Below are positions 1 through 13,901 of a stretch of 64,000 bases of DNA, in pieces. A program made the position numbers and the translations under genes. Position 1 is the first letter of the stretch, and every line of letters starts with the position of its first letter. Under the pieces are notes generated by a model, which saw only the letters and a list, made by a program, of their open reading frames with translations, searched no databases and was not told the origin of the DNA. Source of the DNA: Prinia subflava (Eukaryota > Chordata > Aves > Passeriformes > Cisticolidae); contig NC_086247.1 in assembly GCF_021018805.1 (NCBI RefSeq), forward strand, positions 139,744,102-139,808,101, read 5' to 3'.

Positions 1-1298
1 GGAGGAGTCACAATGGAGACAGGCTGTCAGACCTGCCGAGCCTGATCCAGCCCTACATTAAAAGACTCGAAATAATATTCTCTCACCTACTGCTATTCTA
101 AACCTTTGTCAGAGGCATCGAAAAAACAATGGTATTGATGATGTTTTTCCTGAAGCACCTCATATTTCTGTCTTAGATTAAAAAAAAAAATCTGCTGAAG
201 ACTTGGAGCAAATTGTTATAATTTGTTTGTATTATCATGTTATCTAGCAGCCTTAATCCTGAACTGTGATTATGATGTTATATTGTATAGGAATATAGGG
301 CAAAAAGATAATTCCTGCCCTGAAGAACTCAAAAGTATAAGACAAAAGACAGCAGATGGCTATGGGCAGATGAGGGAAACAATGAGACTATTGATCAGCG
401 GGGAAGGCACAGTTTGCAACACACCATCAGTAGAACTCTTGTTTCTGTGTATACTTCATGGAGAGGAAGCCATAAGGTGGGATTTGCTGAAGAAAATTAA
501 TCAGGTTTTGTGGCTGTTGAAAGAAAACTCCAGCAAGAAGGATAGCATGGAAGAAAAGCACAAACATGTTTGAAAAAGCTGCAGGTGAACTACAGAAACC
601 TAATAAAATTGGCATTAGTCTTTGTATAATGACAGAAAATAGATAAAGGGGGAAGTAGGCTATTGAAAATAGCATTGAAAATTGAAAATACAGACACAGC
701 ATTGAAAATACAGACACAAAGCTTATGTTTGAGACAGAGGAGGCAAAGAAAGGATCCAAAAGGCACGGTAGAAAAATCATAAACCAGGCTTGCTAGCACT
801 AAACAAGACCTAGGGAAAAAGTAGACCGTTCACATTGTATGGGCCTGAAGAGATGTAACACAACATTTTAGGAAAAAAATGTTCTTAACTATGAATTTGG
901 GGACTGTATTGATTGTCTGTGCCTTCCTCCTAGTTTGTATTTAGTGAATTCCTACTCCTGATGCTAGTGTTTAGTATATGAACACTGATCACTAAAGGGT
1001 CCCCTCAAAGTTGTTAATACGAGTGGATAAACACGTAGGAAGGTTGGGACCAAGCTGACCTTGCACACTGGGAAGGTTGCTTCTCCTGTCGCTTGTTTTT
1101 GGAGGACCCTTCATCCACCAGCAGTGTCACATAGGTTACTGTATGCCTTACACTAGCACAGGTCTGACAGAGCCCTCAGAAGCAGGGTGGAGGGGCAGAA
1201 AGGGCTCTGCTTAGAGCACAGCTACAGCCAGGAGAGCAAATCATGCTTTGGAGTGGGAGCATGGTCTGCAGGCTCAGAGCCCTCTCAGGACATCCTTT
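1..1298. other. Unassigned, with coding-like but broken frames
   Basis: Three plus-strand frames give short coding-like runs (about 63-180, 300-570, 560-640) interrupted by stops and shifts, plus a direct repeat of attgaaaatacagacaca near 680-720. May be a decayed element or pseudogene; not recognised. Confidence 0.3.
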
Positions 1299-1432
1299 CA
1301 CAGAATCACAGAATCACTAGGTTGGAAGAGACCTCCAGGATCATCAAGTCCCACACAACCCTAACCTCAACTAAACCATGGCACCAAGTGCCACATCTAG
1401 AATTTCTTAAACACATCCAGAGATGGTTTACT
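1299..1432 (-). mobile_element. CR1 LINE, 3' end fragment
   Basis: Starts with two copies of the reversed CR1 terminal repeat (cacagaatcacagaatcac) then ggttggaagagacctccagg and atcatcaagtcc, the reverse complement of a CR1 3' end. Confidence 0.88.
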
Positions 1433-4400
1433 ATGTTGCTGTAGGTTTTTAAACACTTTTTTCTTTATCTTCCGCATTTGCAGTAGTAGCAGGCCCATAT
1501 TTTCAAATTCTTTGTACTTCTTTTGCACAAAACACCTTAGATAAATTTGCATTTACTATAAGGCTCTTAAGTATGTTGGCTAGTTGTGCTGTAACTTGGG
1601 GTTAAGCATTGCACAGTAAATAACCCCAAATAAGTGAAGCCTTGGTGAATGTCTGTGGAATTATTGTGGTGTGGCAAATGTGAAAGAATTTGGCTAGATT
1701 CTTTTGTTGCAGGCTGAATTAAGCTGCAACTGTCCCAAATTTCCTTCAGATTTGATGCTTTCTAGTTCTGTAGATAAGCTGATGGATGGTAACAGTTTAA
1801 GGCAGGGTTATATTCTCTCGTGCTGGATCTCGTCATCAGTTTTAAGGAAAACTGTGTATATCAAGTGCTAAATGGTAAGAATTGAGATAGGGGTTGAAAT
1901 ACACATTGTGACTGTGTTTTTTTTTTTTTTTAATCTGAATAAGTGTTCCAAGAAAAGCTGAACCATATGTTCTCAGGCTTTAAGAATAACCCTTACTTGA
2001 CTTGATGTCAAATTTCCCCAAAATTTTTACAGTCCAGAGTAACTGAAAAGAGCACCATCGCCCACTCTGCACTGGTTTGGGTTTTTTTTTAGGCTTTGTC
2101 CAATGCTTGGTGTGAAAGTTGGCATTGAGATTTTGCTCAAAAACAGGGAACTAGAATATCTGTACAGGTGCAAAGAAAAAAAAAAACTAGCTACATTTTA
2201 GGATTTAGGCTAACACAAAAAATGTGGCTAAAACCTCATAGCACTCAAATAACAGCTCCTTACTGAATTTAGAGAAACTACTTCTACATTCTGCTTGCAG
2301 TATCATTGCTTTTACTATTCTTTACCTTTCATTTGCATTTATCTTTATCTTGCCCATAAAGATTTAACTCTATAGCCTTATTTTCTAAATAGCTCTCTAT
2401 CTCTACACTTGTAATAAACAAATTACACTGATCTCCTTTTGACAATATTTTGTTGATGTCTTTAGGAAGTGAATTACCAGTCCTGTTAAGTCAGTAAATC
2501 ATTAGATAGATAGCACAAGCTGGAGGATATCAAAGTGCTTTTGCAACTTATATGTAAATGATCATTTGCTTTCTTTCGTAGAAGTGGCATTAAATGTTTT
2601 TTTCGGTTGAAAGATCACCAAATGCATACATAGTTTGCACTTTTATTCAATAGATAATGTTTACATAGCTGCCTAACTGTTCTTAAGGAATCAAAAATGC
2701 TAATTTGCTGTAATTTGGAAAATTCATAAATTATATTATAAGAATGGATTATTGATACCTGACTGTATAATAAAGGAGGATATATGCTCCTCTAGCTTAA
2801 TTCTTGTTTGACTCAGGTCAGATATTTTTAAAATCATATGGTCTTGACTAAAAATGCATAGTGGTAGAAAAATCCCCAAAATCTTCCCTAAATTGTTACA
2901 GTGATTACTTGACTCACTTAAATTTTAACTTTGAATCATAGACTTTTTATATATTAAACTTCCTCTTTCTATTTCTCTGTCCAAGTCCATGTTTTGTTTG
3001 AGTATATAAGACTCACAAAATGTTACTGTTGGGGATATTATATGATTTTAGTATTTCTCTAGTTTATCAGTAATCTTCATGCTTAATATTCCATGCTTAT
3101 CAGAAATAAGTACAATACTCCAACAGCAATTGCACTACTTGCCAATACTAAGGTAACTTCTTGTATTTTATTTGCTTTCTTGCAGTATTACCATTACAGA
3201 TACCCAAGGATCAGCAAGCCATCCCATTAATATCTGTATCCTTTGCAGTGATCTCTTTTCAGTCATATCATCTCCTTGTTTCTCTCAATAGGACTTAACA
3301 TTGCTCTCAGGATTTAACTTTCTCCCCTGCACAGATACATGGACTGCCCTACTTGGGCCCACCTTTATGAGCCTATCCAAATTGCCTTTTACCAATAACC
3401 CGCTCACAGCTGGTTCCCTCTCATTCAAACTCTGCAGCACTGTGAGCATCAGTAAGGATGCTTTTCACGTTACTCTTCCCTTCAGCAGTGTTTTCCTTTG
3501 CTTCAGACACTGAAGTTGTACTGCTGAGTTTGTTTCCTTATGGTGGTTCCCTGTCTTCAAATGCTTTACAACTGGACCAAGGCAGTTTGAAGTCCAGTGT
3601 TGTCACACGTTGGTATGTCATTCACTCTTCTCACATCACAAGTCCTGCCAGTGGCAGTTCTCATAGTTATAGGATAATGTAAGATGTGGAACAAGAATGA
3701 AGTCAATTTAAGTGGAAAAGCAATTTGTTACAAAAATATGTGTAGGTCTTCTGAAAATAAAAACCAAGAATAAACCTCCAGAACATCTGTGGCTGTTGGC
3801 TGCCAAGGTGTGCCACACATCTTGGAGGATAGCTTTTCTCCCCTTCCTGTTTTTTGTCTTGTATCTTTGTTGATGGCCTGAAAGTACCTAATCAGATCCC
3901 CTGCATGGACTGGTAGGGTCATAATCTACATCTTTCTATGGGTTAACAATCTTCTTTGGTTTTGGAATGTATCTTCTATTGAATTGCTATAGAACTCAAA
4001 ATATGCTGTCCTTTCAAAATTAAATCTATGTCCATATGACAAGTCCAATATGGTTATATACTTATTTAAAAAAATTTAGCCACACCATGTTGGCACAGAT
4101 GCATTTTCAAAAATTCTGCTCATTTAGTTGTCTAAATGGTTGAAGCTGATGGGGAAACACTGGGTGTGATTTCAGAATAAAGTCAGAAAAAAATCTATAA
4201 AAAATGAAAAGCCCACTGTGAAACCTTTCCTTTAACTTAGCCAGCTACTTGATTGGTATAGTTCTGTGTACTGTCCTTGTTATGTGCTGATATTTGAAAC
4301 AGAGTCACATAAGCTTTGGTCCAGACCTCAGAATTTTATATGGAATGGTATTCCATGCATTTTAATTGAAGCACTGGATCCTCATCCATGTGTTAAAATT

Positions 4401-7361
4401 GATCCTGAATAAATACTGAGTGCTATGTTTGCAAGTACAAGTAACTTTTAAAACGTCTTTTTCACTTGCTTTCAGTCCTCCTTGGTGCCCTCAGTGTCTC
4501 TTGTGAGAGCATTGTTCCCACACTGCAGGACAGACCTGTTGCTACTGTGGGATTGTTTAAGGTGTGCCAAAACAAGGCAATGTGCAATTGGTGCTTCTAC
4601 TTTACTGGTACACTCTGTTGTTTTCTCATACTCTCACCCTCTGATAATTAAGGGAGTTTCATGGATTTTGTTAGATGAGCTACTGTTAGAGACAGTTTTC
4701 CCCAATGATTTATTATACCTGGGACATTTCAGCTGAAACGCCATGGATTCAGATAAGGTGAATAATGGCTGCAGTCCATCTGTGTTCCGCTGACTTGCCT
4801 GTTGACTGGTTTATGTGTTCAGCAGATTTTATCTGTCCTTTTCTGAATTCACATTTGTCATTTAGAATAAAGGGCCACTGTTGAAAACATCTCAGAGCTG
4901 TTCAGAGTCTCCCTTGGTGTTCACTTTTACTGCTGCTGCAAACAAATGCACCATCTGTGTGGCAAAGGCAGTGCTGTCACAATTCAGTTTTCTTTTCTGA
5001 AATGTTCTGATGCTGGTGACATAGTGAATGGAAGCCAGTTTAGTCAGCAAAAGCTTGATGAGCATAGGAAGGAGGGTATCAAGAGGAATTTAAGGAAACC
5101 CTATTTTTGCATACAAATTTGGGGACACGTAGGTCTGAGATATCTGAACCAAAGTCCTTTACAATTTCAGATTCAGTAAGACTGTGAACTGCAGTCATAA
5201 AAGCTTTAATTTCTCCTCCTACTTTTAAAATAAATTTAGCCTTCTTACATATAATTTTGTTTCAATTTGTTCATCTTCTACTGAGGAACTAAAATCAAGC
5301 AACATAAAATGTGGTCAGCAAGCTCAAGGCATTAATTGGTCATCTCATCTGAAATTCCAGGATGCAAATGGTAAGGCATTAATCATTTTAAGATATTAGA
5401 ATACAGTAGCTGTTTTTTCATGCCATTATTAATTGCTGTTGGAAAGCAAAATGGTTCAAATATGTTCTCTGGTATTATTACAGCATCCATCATATTCTCA
5501 AATATGAAACTGCCTATTGGTCTGCTCTTCTGCATTATTACTATCAGCTGTGATATTTCAAACCTCTCAGGGACAAATACTAGACATGTGACCTATTTTT
5601 TACCTAATTATTTTAAATTCTTTCTTGTATCCTAATTTTGCTGATCAAATATTCCTTGCATTTTAAGATTCTTGTTGATCCCCTAGAGATTCTGACTTAC
5701 AGTATATATTTATTGGCAGTTTCCCTATTTTTAAGTTTAAACAATATGTTTACGATTAGTCTTTTCATTAATGTTAAAAAAACTCTGAAGACAAAGCTGA
5801 CCAAACCTTATTTGCTTGTCAATTAGAAATGCAATAAGAGAAAGTACACATTAGTGAAGGTACCATACTGGCTTTTCATGTAGAGTCTTGCATTTCTTAT
5901 CTTACACTGGCTATGACTTTGCCCTCCCTACAAGAGTCAGAGGCAACAATAACCTTCATTCCTGTGCTGTTCATCTACAGTAAGGAATGTGCTCCTTGCC
6001 CTGCTCCCTCCACTCACATGGACCAATGGTAGCAGGAGCTCTTAGCAAGGGGCTAGAAGAGCCTTTCTCTTATGTCTACAAAAATCCTAAAAATCCCACA
6101 AAGAAATATCAGACCAAAAGGAAATATCCTACAAGTTCATCTAGTACATGTACTGCCAGCTGGATCACACCACCTTATTTACACAGTAAATTTCCACGAA
6201 GCATTGCCAAAGCCATTTTGCTCTGAGCAAAGATGGAGAATACACACAGCATCCAAGGCTCAGGCTGCCACACAAAAATCTTAGTGCTAATGTTTCCCAG
6301 TTTGTAAATGGCACATCTGCAAGTGGTGAGCTACACTTGCAACAGAGATCATTAAACCTTATAGAAATGTGCTTCACTGTATGGTATAAGATTTAAAAAA
6401 GCCTCTTGTTTTGCCTTAACCACAGAGGCCATCTTAAAAAAGGTGTTCTATCAGTCCACAAATGGGGGAAAGGAGAATTTAACAGTCTGTAAATAGTTCC
6501 TTTATTCCCATAGCTGCTTACTTCATCTCAGGTTCCTCTTAGCTTTTAAAACTAGCATGGGATTTCTTTCTTGGTAACAGAACTTTAGCTTTTACCTTAT
6601 AAATAGTCATTAACATTCCTCCTGACCTTGTTTACCTAAAATTGTTTAGCTTATATTTGGTTTATTTCTGAGAGTCAAAATGTGTATTCTTAAGGATGTG
6701 TGTTTTTTGAAAACAGAGTCTAATTAGTTGTGATGGAATACCATTGAGCCCTGGAAGAGTAGTTCAATTTGAAATTTTCTGAATTAGTTTCAGTCTTTAA
6801 TAAACGTACTGGCAGCTGTATTTTGTTCTTGGTGATTGGATTTTTTTAAGGGAAGCAAATGACAAGATGCTGGCTGTCAGCAAAAGGTGCCAATTCTGGG
6901 ACACGTTCATTAGGAACCGAAGCTTCTTGTATTCAAAACATTCCTGGTTTTGTCATTTGCACTGTCTGGGTCCTCACTGGAAATGAAGCTTTGATAGATG
7001 AGACCTGAGCTACCCTGAAATACACCCAGGCACCTGGCCACTTTTGCTTTGGCCAGGCAGAACCTGTAAGATGTACCTGCAGTGTCTCTTCAGTGCCTGA
7101 GGGCCCAGCAACATTCTCCCCAAGCCAACATTAGCAATATCTGTGCTCCACAGTTCAGTTTACATCTGGGTTATGACAAACTCCCAAATTTTTATTTCTG
7201 CTCCTTGACAGATCTGTCTAACCTGACCTTATATGAGTCAGCAGTGCACCACTGCAGCAACAAAAGCAAATTGAATCCTGGGCTGAATCTGCAGGGAGGG
7301 TATTGGCAGAGATAGAAGAGATGTGATGTGATGTAATGTGATAATCCCACTCATACACAGA
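1433..7361. other. AT-rich, no confident gene
   Basis: One candidate exon at 1713-1788 (see findings). Otherwise long AT-rich sequence without recognised repeats. Confidence 0.5.
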
Positions 7362-7852
7362 GCTTGTTGGGCCACACCTGGAGTACAGTGTTCACTTCTG
7401 GTCACCACCATTCAACAAACACATGGACAGACTGGAGAAGGTTCAAAGGAGTGCCACAAAGTGATCAGAGAGCTGGAGAGACTGTCCTATGAGGAAAGAG
7501 GAGTGTGATTTTTTCTCCCTGGACAAGAGAAGGCTGAGGAGCACCTCATTCTGGTATTTGAAGAGTGGCTACAAGCAGGATGGATGTTCTCAATTCACGA
7601 GAAGCCACATGGAGAAGATGAGAGGCTAAAGGAAGGAGTTGCACCAGAAGAGGTTTTATCATGATAGAAGAAAGAATTTTTTTACAGTGAGAACAAACAT
7701 TCACTGGAATAACCTCTCCAGGGGTGTGGTAGAGTCCCCATCACTGGTGGTTTTCAAGATGTGATTGGACAGGGTGCTGGGTAATCTGACCTAGACTCCC
7801 TTTCCCATGAAAGGTTGGACTAGATGATCTTTTGATGACCCTTCTGGCCTGG
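7362..7852 (+). mobile_element. CR1 LINE, 3' portion
   Basis: Sense CR1: ccacacctggagtacagtgt, ctatgaggaaag, acaagagaaggctgaggagc, then ccatgaaaggttggactaga and a decayed end. About 490 bp, 5'-truncated and diverged. A short gatgtgatgtgatg run (7320-7340) precedes it. Confidence 0.88.
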
Positions 7853-10800
7853 GCCACTTGGTGACTTTAGGGCATTCTCCACTGCTGCATCTTATACTAG
7901 GGACTCCTTTCCTTCCTGGCTTTGTGTCTTGCCATAAACCACACTTATCTTGCTCTTCAAGCCAGTTCATCCACTGGTTTTTAATCCTGGATTACTTTTA
8001 CTGCGATCCTGTTCCTGACTCTACCCTAGCAGAGTTCCTTTAAGTTTGCCTACTTCATAATGCTCAGTGCACATGCAGAGCACTGATTACATCTCTCCAG
8101 TCCTCACTCAGCCAAGTTTCATATTTATTTATCTCAGAAATCTTCCAGACTTTTTCCATGCCAGAGATACCCAGGCTCTGTGGTACTTTTTCCTCCCGAT
8201 GATAGATGTGTCCCTTATCTCTCCAGCACTGCCTGACATCCTTCTGTTGCCAGCCAGACTCTCTTTGTGTTCTTAGTCCCTCTCAGGGCTACTGTGTGCC
8301 CTGCATACTCTTGTATGAAGCTTTGCTATTCTTTTCATCTTTTGCATGATTCTTTTTTTCACTTTTCCTGTCATGACCTTCGCTGCTCTTTTTCTCTCTG
8401 CTCCACAGGCACTGCATTTCCTCTGTGCTTTCCCTGTAAGATTTCCTGTTTCTTACCATTTGCAACATTCTGCCTGTACTTTTTTGTCCTTCTCTTCTGC
8501 TGAAAAGATAAAACTTGCAGCCTACTAGAATTTTAAAACTCTATTTGGCAGATCAGCAGACCTAAAGTGTGGGATAATGTTATGTTCAAAACTTCAAGTT
8601 ACAGAGAGGGAAATAAATACTAGTGTCCTATTTCAGTTGAATTCTGAAGGATTCTCATTTGTTCTTGAATACAGAGATTACCACTCCTGAATGGTAACTA
8701 ATGTTTCCTGAACTGACAACATATTTTTGGGCCAGTCTTGGTCCCAACTCCTTCTTCATATAATGGAAGAGTAGGAGGGAGAATTGCAGATGTGACTGCT
8801 GTCTAAGTAATCCTTGAAATTAATACATACAAAATACAACCATGTTTTTCCAGGCCCTGAATGTGTTGGAGCATGCCCCTGGGTATTGCACTCTGGTGAT
8901 CCCTAGATGGCAACACGGCCTAATAGCAACCCCAAGCAGCCCTGAGGCTGCTTCAATCCACTGAGGCTGAATCAGGCTTTAGCAGTCACAGCCCCCCTTC
9001 AGCTTGGGTATTGCTCTGGGAGCAGCTTAGAAAGAAATGAATTCCATTGTCTTTCATTTGAAATTTCTATTCTTTTATATGCTGTTGGTTTCCTCTGGGC
9101 CTGTTGTTTAAAAGGCCGAGTCTTATAACTCCTTTAAGTGCCTGTTTTTCATAGCTGAGTGAGAACTTGAGGGAAAATTTATTTATCTAATGGATAAACT
9201 TTCCCTTTTGACTCCTAGGTTTTATGGCAAGGAAAAACAAACTAGTATAAGTCTTATAAAACTTTCTGTGCAACTCAAATCAAAAAGTGAGAAATAATGT
9301 TGGCAACCTAAGGAAGGACCCAAGAACAGCAGCTTCTAAAATATTGAGACAAAAAAGTCAAAATTGAAAAAATGAGATTGAAAAATAGCCCTGAAAATTC
9401 ATACCCTGCTGTACTGCTGTTCATTCTGCTTCAGAATGCTTCTTTAAATGAGCAGTTCTGGGAAAAATAAGCTAAAATTTTGTGCAAGCCTCCAGACATG
9501 CACAAATGTACAAAACAATCTCAAGCATCTATTTGGAGAATCTTTCCAAAACATATCTCATAACCTTTGCACTGAACCCAATGATACCTTTTAAACAATA
9601 AATATGGCATTACGCAGACTTTTGCCTATTAACATTAAAGTCATTATTCTGTTCTATGTGTGGTTTCACATGGCCAGTGACTGGCTCTAGGTAGTAGAGT
9701 AGTATCTGGTGTAAAATCTTTTTAATATCTGTCTGGTAAAAATTTTTGAAAATAGTATATACTTTACTGTGAATGTATTGCCCTGCCCTAACCCAAAAAA
9801 CCAAAGTAACCTGCCATTGCTGAGGAAGTTTTCTAACCTGTAACACAATATTTTCTGATCCCAATGCATGCTGGTGTAATAAATAGGTTTCACATGGGAA
9901 ACTCCCTTGATAAAACTGTTAAAAATGCCCTCATTTCCCAGTCTTTTTTTGTAGCCAAAAGCATCAAAAGGATCTTGTAGCTCAAGAATAAGAGCTCTGG
10001 CTCTTCCTTTCTTATCCCTGTTTCCAGTGGTTGTCTTAATCAGTCCCTGCACCGAAATATTGACCACTGAGTTGTAACTGGACTGGAGCTTTCTCAGCCT
10101 CTCAAATTGTAAAGTGAGCCCTGATGTCCACCCTCCTGTATTTAGCAGCGCACAGTAACATTATTTCAAGTGTGAATGACAAATCTTTTCTATTTCGAGC
10201 TGTGCAGTTATGTGGAAGCAGATGAAGGCATCAGGTGAATACTACAGTTACTTGACTTGAAAACAAAACGTTAAAAACAGCAAAGTACCTTCTGTGCGTT
10301 TGCCTCAAGGGCTACCTGGGCTAGTGCCAGAACACCCACATGCAGGCTGGTAACTTCTGTGTGCTGGAGAGGAGGGCTGTGAGGATCAGCAGTGAGGCTC
10401 TGGCATCTGCTGATGGCCAACAAGTTACAGGGATTGGTGCAAAGAGAGATGCAGCAGTTTTTGTTCAGACGTGAAGAAATAATGACAGTGATAAAGCTGA
10501 GCTCAAAGGTATCAGGTAGTTTCACCAACATCTATATCTCTTCCTTCTAGTAAAGCATTAAAGTGAACTAGGACCTGAGTTCATATTGCTTGGAAGTACT
10601 TTGTAAGACTGGTAATACTTTCATGCAAAGTACTTCACAGGCACTATGAACTCACCGCTGAGCTGAACTCAATTATTCTGCACAAGACAGAGCTGAGCTC
10701 ACACGTGGTCTTCTTAGTTGCTTTTTATAAAGCTTCAGCACAGACCTTTATTTCAGGTAGAATTAAGACATTTGTCAGAGAGGATAGTTATAAATGTTTC

Positions 10801-13155
10801 TGTCACTATGAAAAAAAAGCAGCTTAGATGGGTTTACTTGGTTTTAGCCTCATTTTCTTTTCTGAGCAGAAAGTCCTTCTCCCCACTGTTAAAACATTTT
10901 TCTTTTTACTTACTGGATATCATTTGATCAATCACCAGTTAACCTACTCACACTTCACTGAGTTTCCTCATTTATCAAACAACACACCAAATGGAGTTGG
11001 GAGACTATTGAGCCAGCATAAAATCAAATGGACTTTATTACTACAGTATTAATAAGCTTAACATCTTGAAAAGGAAGGAAGAAAAGACTGAACACACTTA
11101 AGTTTAACAGCAAGAATTCTCCTGGAATAAAATATAAAATGGAAGGAGAATATAATGGTTTAAAAAGCACATGAGTGAGGAGTTTGTTTTTCTGGTGAAG
11201 TATTACTAGTCAAAGAACTGAAAATGTTAAGAATATTCTTTTACATGAGCCTTAAAATTCAGATATTAAAAGTGCTAGTCATTTGGGGAAATTTCAGATA
11301 AGATTAAATATTATAAAAATCATGAACATTTTAGTTTAATTTTATTATTTCGGCTTTTTCATCTTGTGACTTTGCTTATAAACCATTTTGCTCCACCTTT
11401 CTAACACTTCAGAATAGTAATCCTGGGTGGTTGATTAACACTTTTATTCTGTATAGCTACATTTGAAGATTTTAGGAAGTAGGTAATACTATACTTTGCA
11501 TAATCCTAGATACACATAAATTGAATATTTATGTAATTCATGAAAGGTTAATTATATTTAAACTAAAAGCACTTCATGAATTTTATGTAGTATGATAATT
11601 GTTTACAATTTCCATGTATTAAGTCGATACATTTTTCAGCTCTAGCTCTTTGTGCAACAAGTTCAATGAATAAGTAGGAAAATCAAATTGCAGATCAAAT
11701 TGGCACAATCCTACATTAAAATACACCATTTATGCTTCTTTTCTCATTGATGTACTGATTTTATTGGTAGACTTGGATGTAAAATTGCTAAGAATATACT
11801 TTTTTCTCTAATGATACAATTTAAGAGGAAGATTCTTTAATAAAATTCAGAAATAAAGTGCAATTTGTCAGCTCCTTTGCAGTCACCTAGACCAGTACCA
11901 ACATGAAAGATCTCATTAACTTCAGATAAGCTTGTAAAGAAGATGAAAGTTAAATTAGTCATTTAATGCAGTATACATGTGTATTGAAGTGTTATTACTA
12001 GATGGCTACAGGGAAATGCAATGTTATTCTTTTCTAAGCTCTCTTTTATGTCTGTGCTTACAGAGGCCTTCTTGAAGTTGACTGATATTTGGACAGCATC
12101 TGACAAATATTTCAAATCACCAATTCATCATTTTACATGTGGTTTGCTAAATGAGCAATGACATTTGATACTTCTTCTAAATTCCAGAAATGTCTTATTT
12201 TAGCAAAACTTCCTTTCCATTCCAAGTAAGGCCACTCTGAGATGTTCCTTAGAGTGAATAGTTGCTTTAAATACTTCTGGGGCCTTTCTCTTTACTCAGT
12301 TGATGCTGTCTTTTTATTGCCTTTATTTCAGCTCATCTGCATTATTGTAGGGCCCAGAATTCCTTTCCTCCTCTACAGATTTCCCCTTAAATTTCCAATA
12401 GGGCTTTGTAGCAGGTTTCATGGGGAAATTCAGTTTTTACTGTCATATATTGCAGTCCATCTCTAATACATTTTTGAACTTGCTGGCCAGTTTCAATGAT
12501 ATCTGACAAAGGAAGAAACTGTGTTTATGCCAGTCTGCTTCTTGTGTTCATAATTCAAATATCTAACCACAATCAGAGTTTTGTGAACTGCTAGTGATAT
12601 TCATGTATGTAAATGCATTCAACTCCTACTAATTCCACCAAAACAGAGCGATACCATATTAATACCCTTTCTGAAGAAATTCTTACAGAAAATAAATGCA
12701 CAAAAATGTTCTACAGTAGAGACTTGGCTTCTGTCCTTCTAGTACTTTTTTATAATTTTAAGGTTTTATTACTTACAGTGGTTTTATAGGAAAGTGCTAC
12801 CAATTTTGTGGTATATATATTCTTCTAGCTCCATCACCACTTTAACTGTTTGTTTGCCTAGTTAAGACCATATCCTGAGCTACCAAAGGGTTTGAATAAA
12901 ATGCTTTCTCATATGCACTTCACCCCATTTGTGGAATTGGAGAAATCAGTGAGAAGACTGGTTGCATTCCTCTGAGAAGCAAAATGTGCTTCCTGACAAA
13001 GGTAGTATTACATGTTCAGCTATATATGATTTTAAATAACATAGCATAATAAAGTAGAATTTAAACACTTTGGAGAATAAGACATCTCCATGAATCAGTA
13101 GTTCTGCTTGTTGAGAAAAGGAGAGTTTTCATGGTACCAGTGAAATGTTTTCTTT
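7853..13155. other. No confident gene or repeat
   Basis: Several chance open frames of 60-126 codons, none with splice or family support. A pyrimidine-rich stretch spans about 7860-8510. Confidence 0.5.
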
Positions 13156-13160
13156 GGGGT

Positions 13161-13896
13161 TGTCTTGGGTTGAAAAATGTAACCATAAATGTGTATTCTA
13201 TTTTCATCTGTTGAAGCCGGTTGGGAGATATTGTTGTATATCTCTTGTAACTCTGGGGGGGGGGGGAAGAGGGCGAATGCCCTCTGTTAATGGGACACCT
13301 GATAACATCAGATATGGCAGTGCCTTCTGATCTCTTCCTCCAGCCATCCTCCTCCAAGGGATATCGCCTGTGAATGGGCCATTGAAGGCCTCTGGCATGA
13401 CTGATAACATCACCTCATTCCATTGGGAGATGCTCCACCCAGTGGGAGGAGCCAACCATTCCCTACCCAGATAAAAATGGGAACACAGAGACATCAGAGT
13501 GCTCCTCTTTTCCATGGGATTCTCAGAGGAAGACTGGACTCATCACACTGCCACTACAGGATCATCTCTACCTCAACACAACCACATCAATCACTCCAGG
13601 AGGACTTACTTCGGGCTGCTTCCAACACCCTGACAACAAGGTGTCAGGTTGTATTACTGACTCTGTCAAGGTTCTCTAGGACTTTTCTGTTTGTTTGCTT
13701 GCTTGGTTTTTTGTATCACTGCTTTTGCATTTTTTAATATTCCTAGTAAAGAACTGTTACTCCTGTTCCCGTATTTTTGCCTGAAATCTCCTAATTACAA
13801 AACTGTAATAATTTGGAGGGAGAGAGTTTTACATTCTTTACTCCAAGGGAGACTCCAGTTTTCCCTGACAGATACCTGTCTTTCCAAACCTGGACA
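13161..13896 (+). mobile_element. Solo LTR of an avian endogenous retrovirus (copy 1)
   Basis: Begins TGTCTTGGGTTG and ends ACCTGGACA (TG...CA). Flanked by ggggt (13156-13160) and ggagt (13897-13901), an imperfect 5-bp duplication with one mismatch. Shares long blocks with the LTR at 24226, for example taatgggacacctgataaca. A TATA-like ataaaaa lies near 13471 in the same relative place as in copy 2. No gag, pol or env remnants adjoin it. Confidence 0.85.
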
Positions 13897-13901
13897 GGAG
13901 T

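Noticed and set aside
9687..10067. 126-codon minus-strand open frame
   Set aside because: Starts at a non-ATG codon, has no recognisable domain, and a chance frame of this length is expected in this much sequence.
10271..10531. Open frames on both strands in a G+C-richer stretch (plus-strand reading includes LERRAVRISSEALASADGQQ)
   Set aside because: No reliable acceptor or donor pair; both strands are open over the same bases, so coding strand cannot be told.
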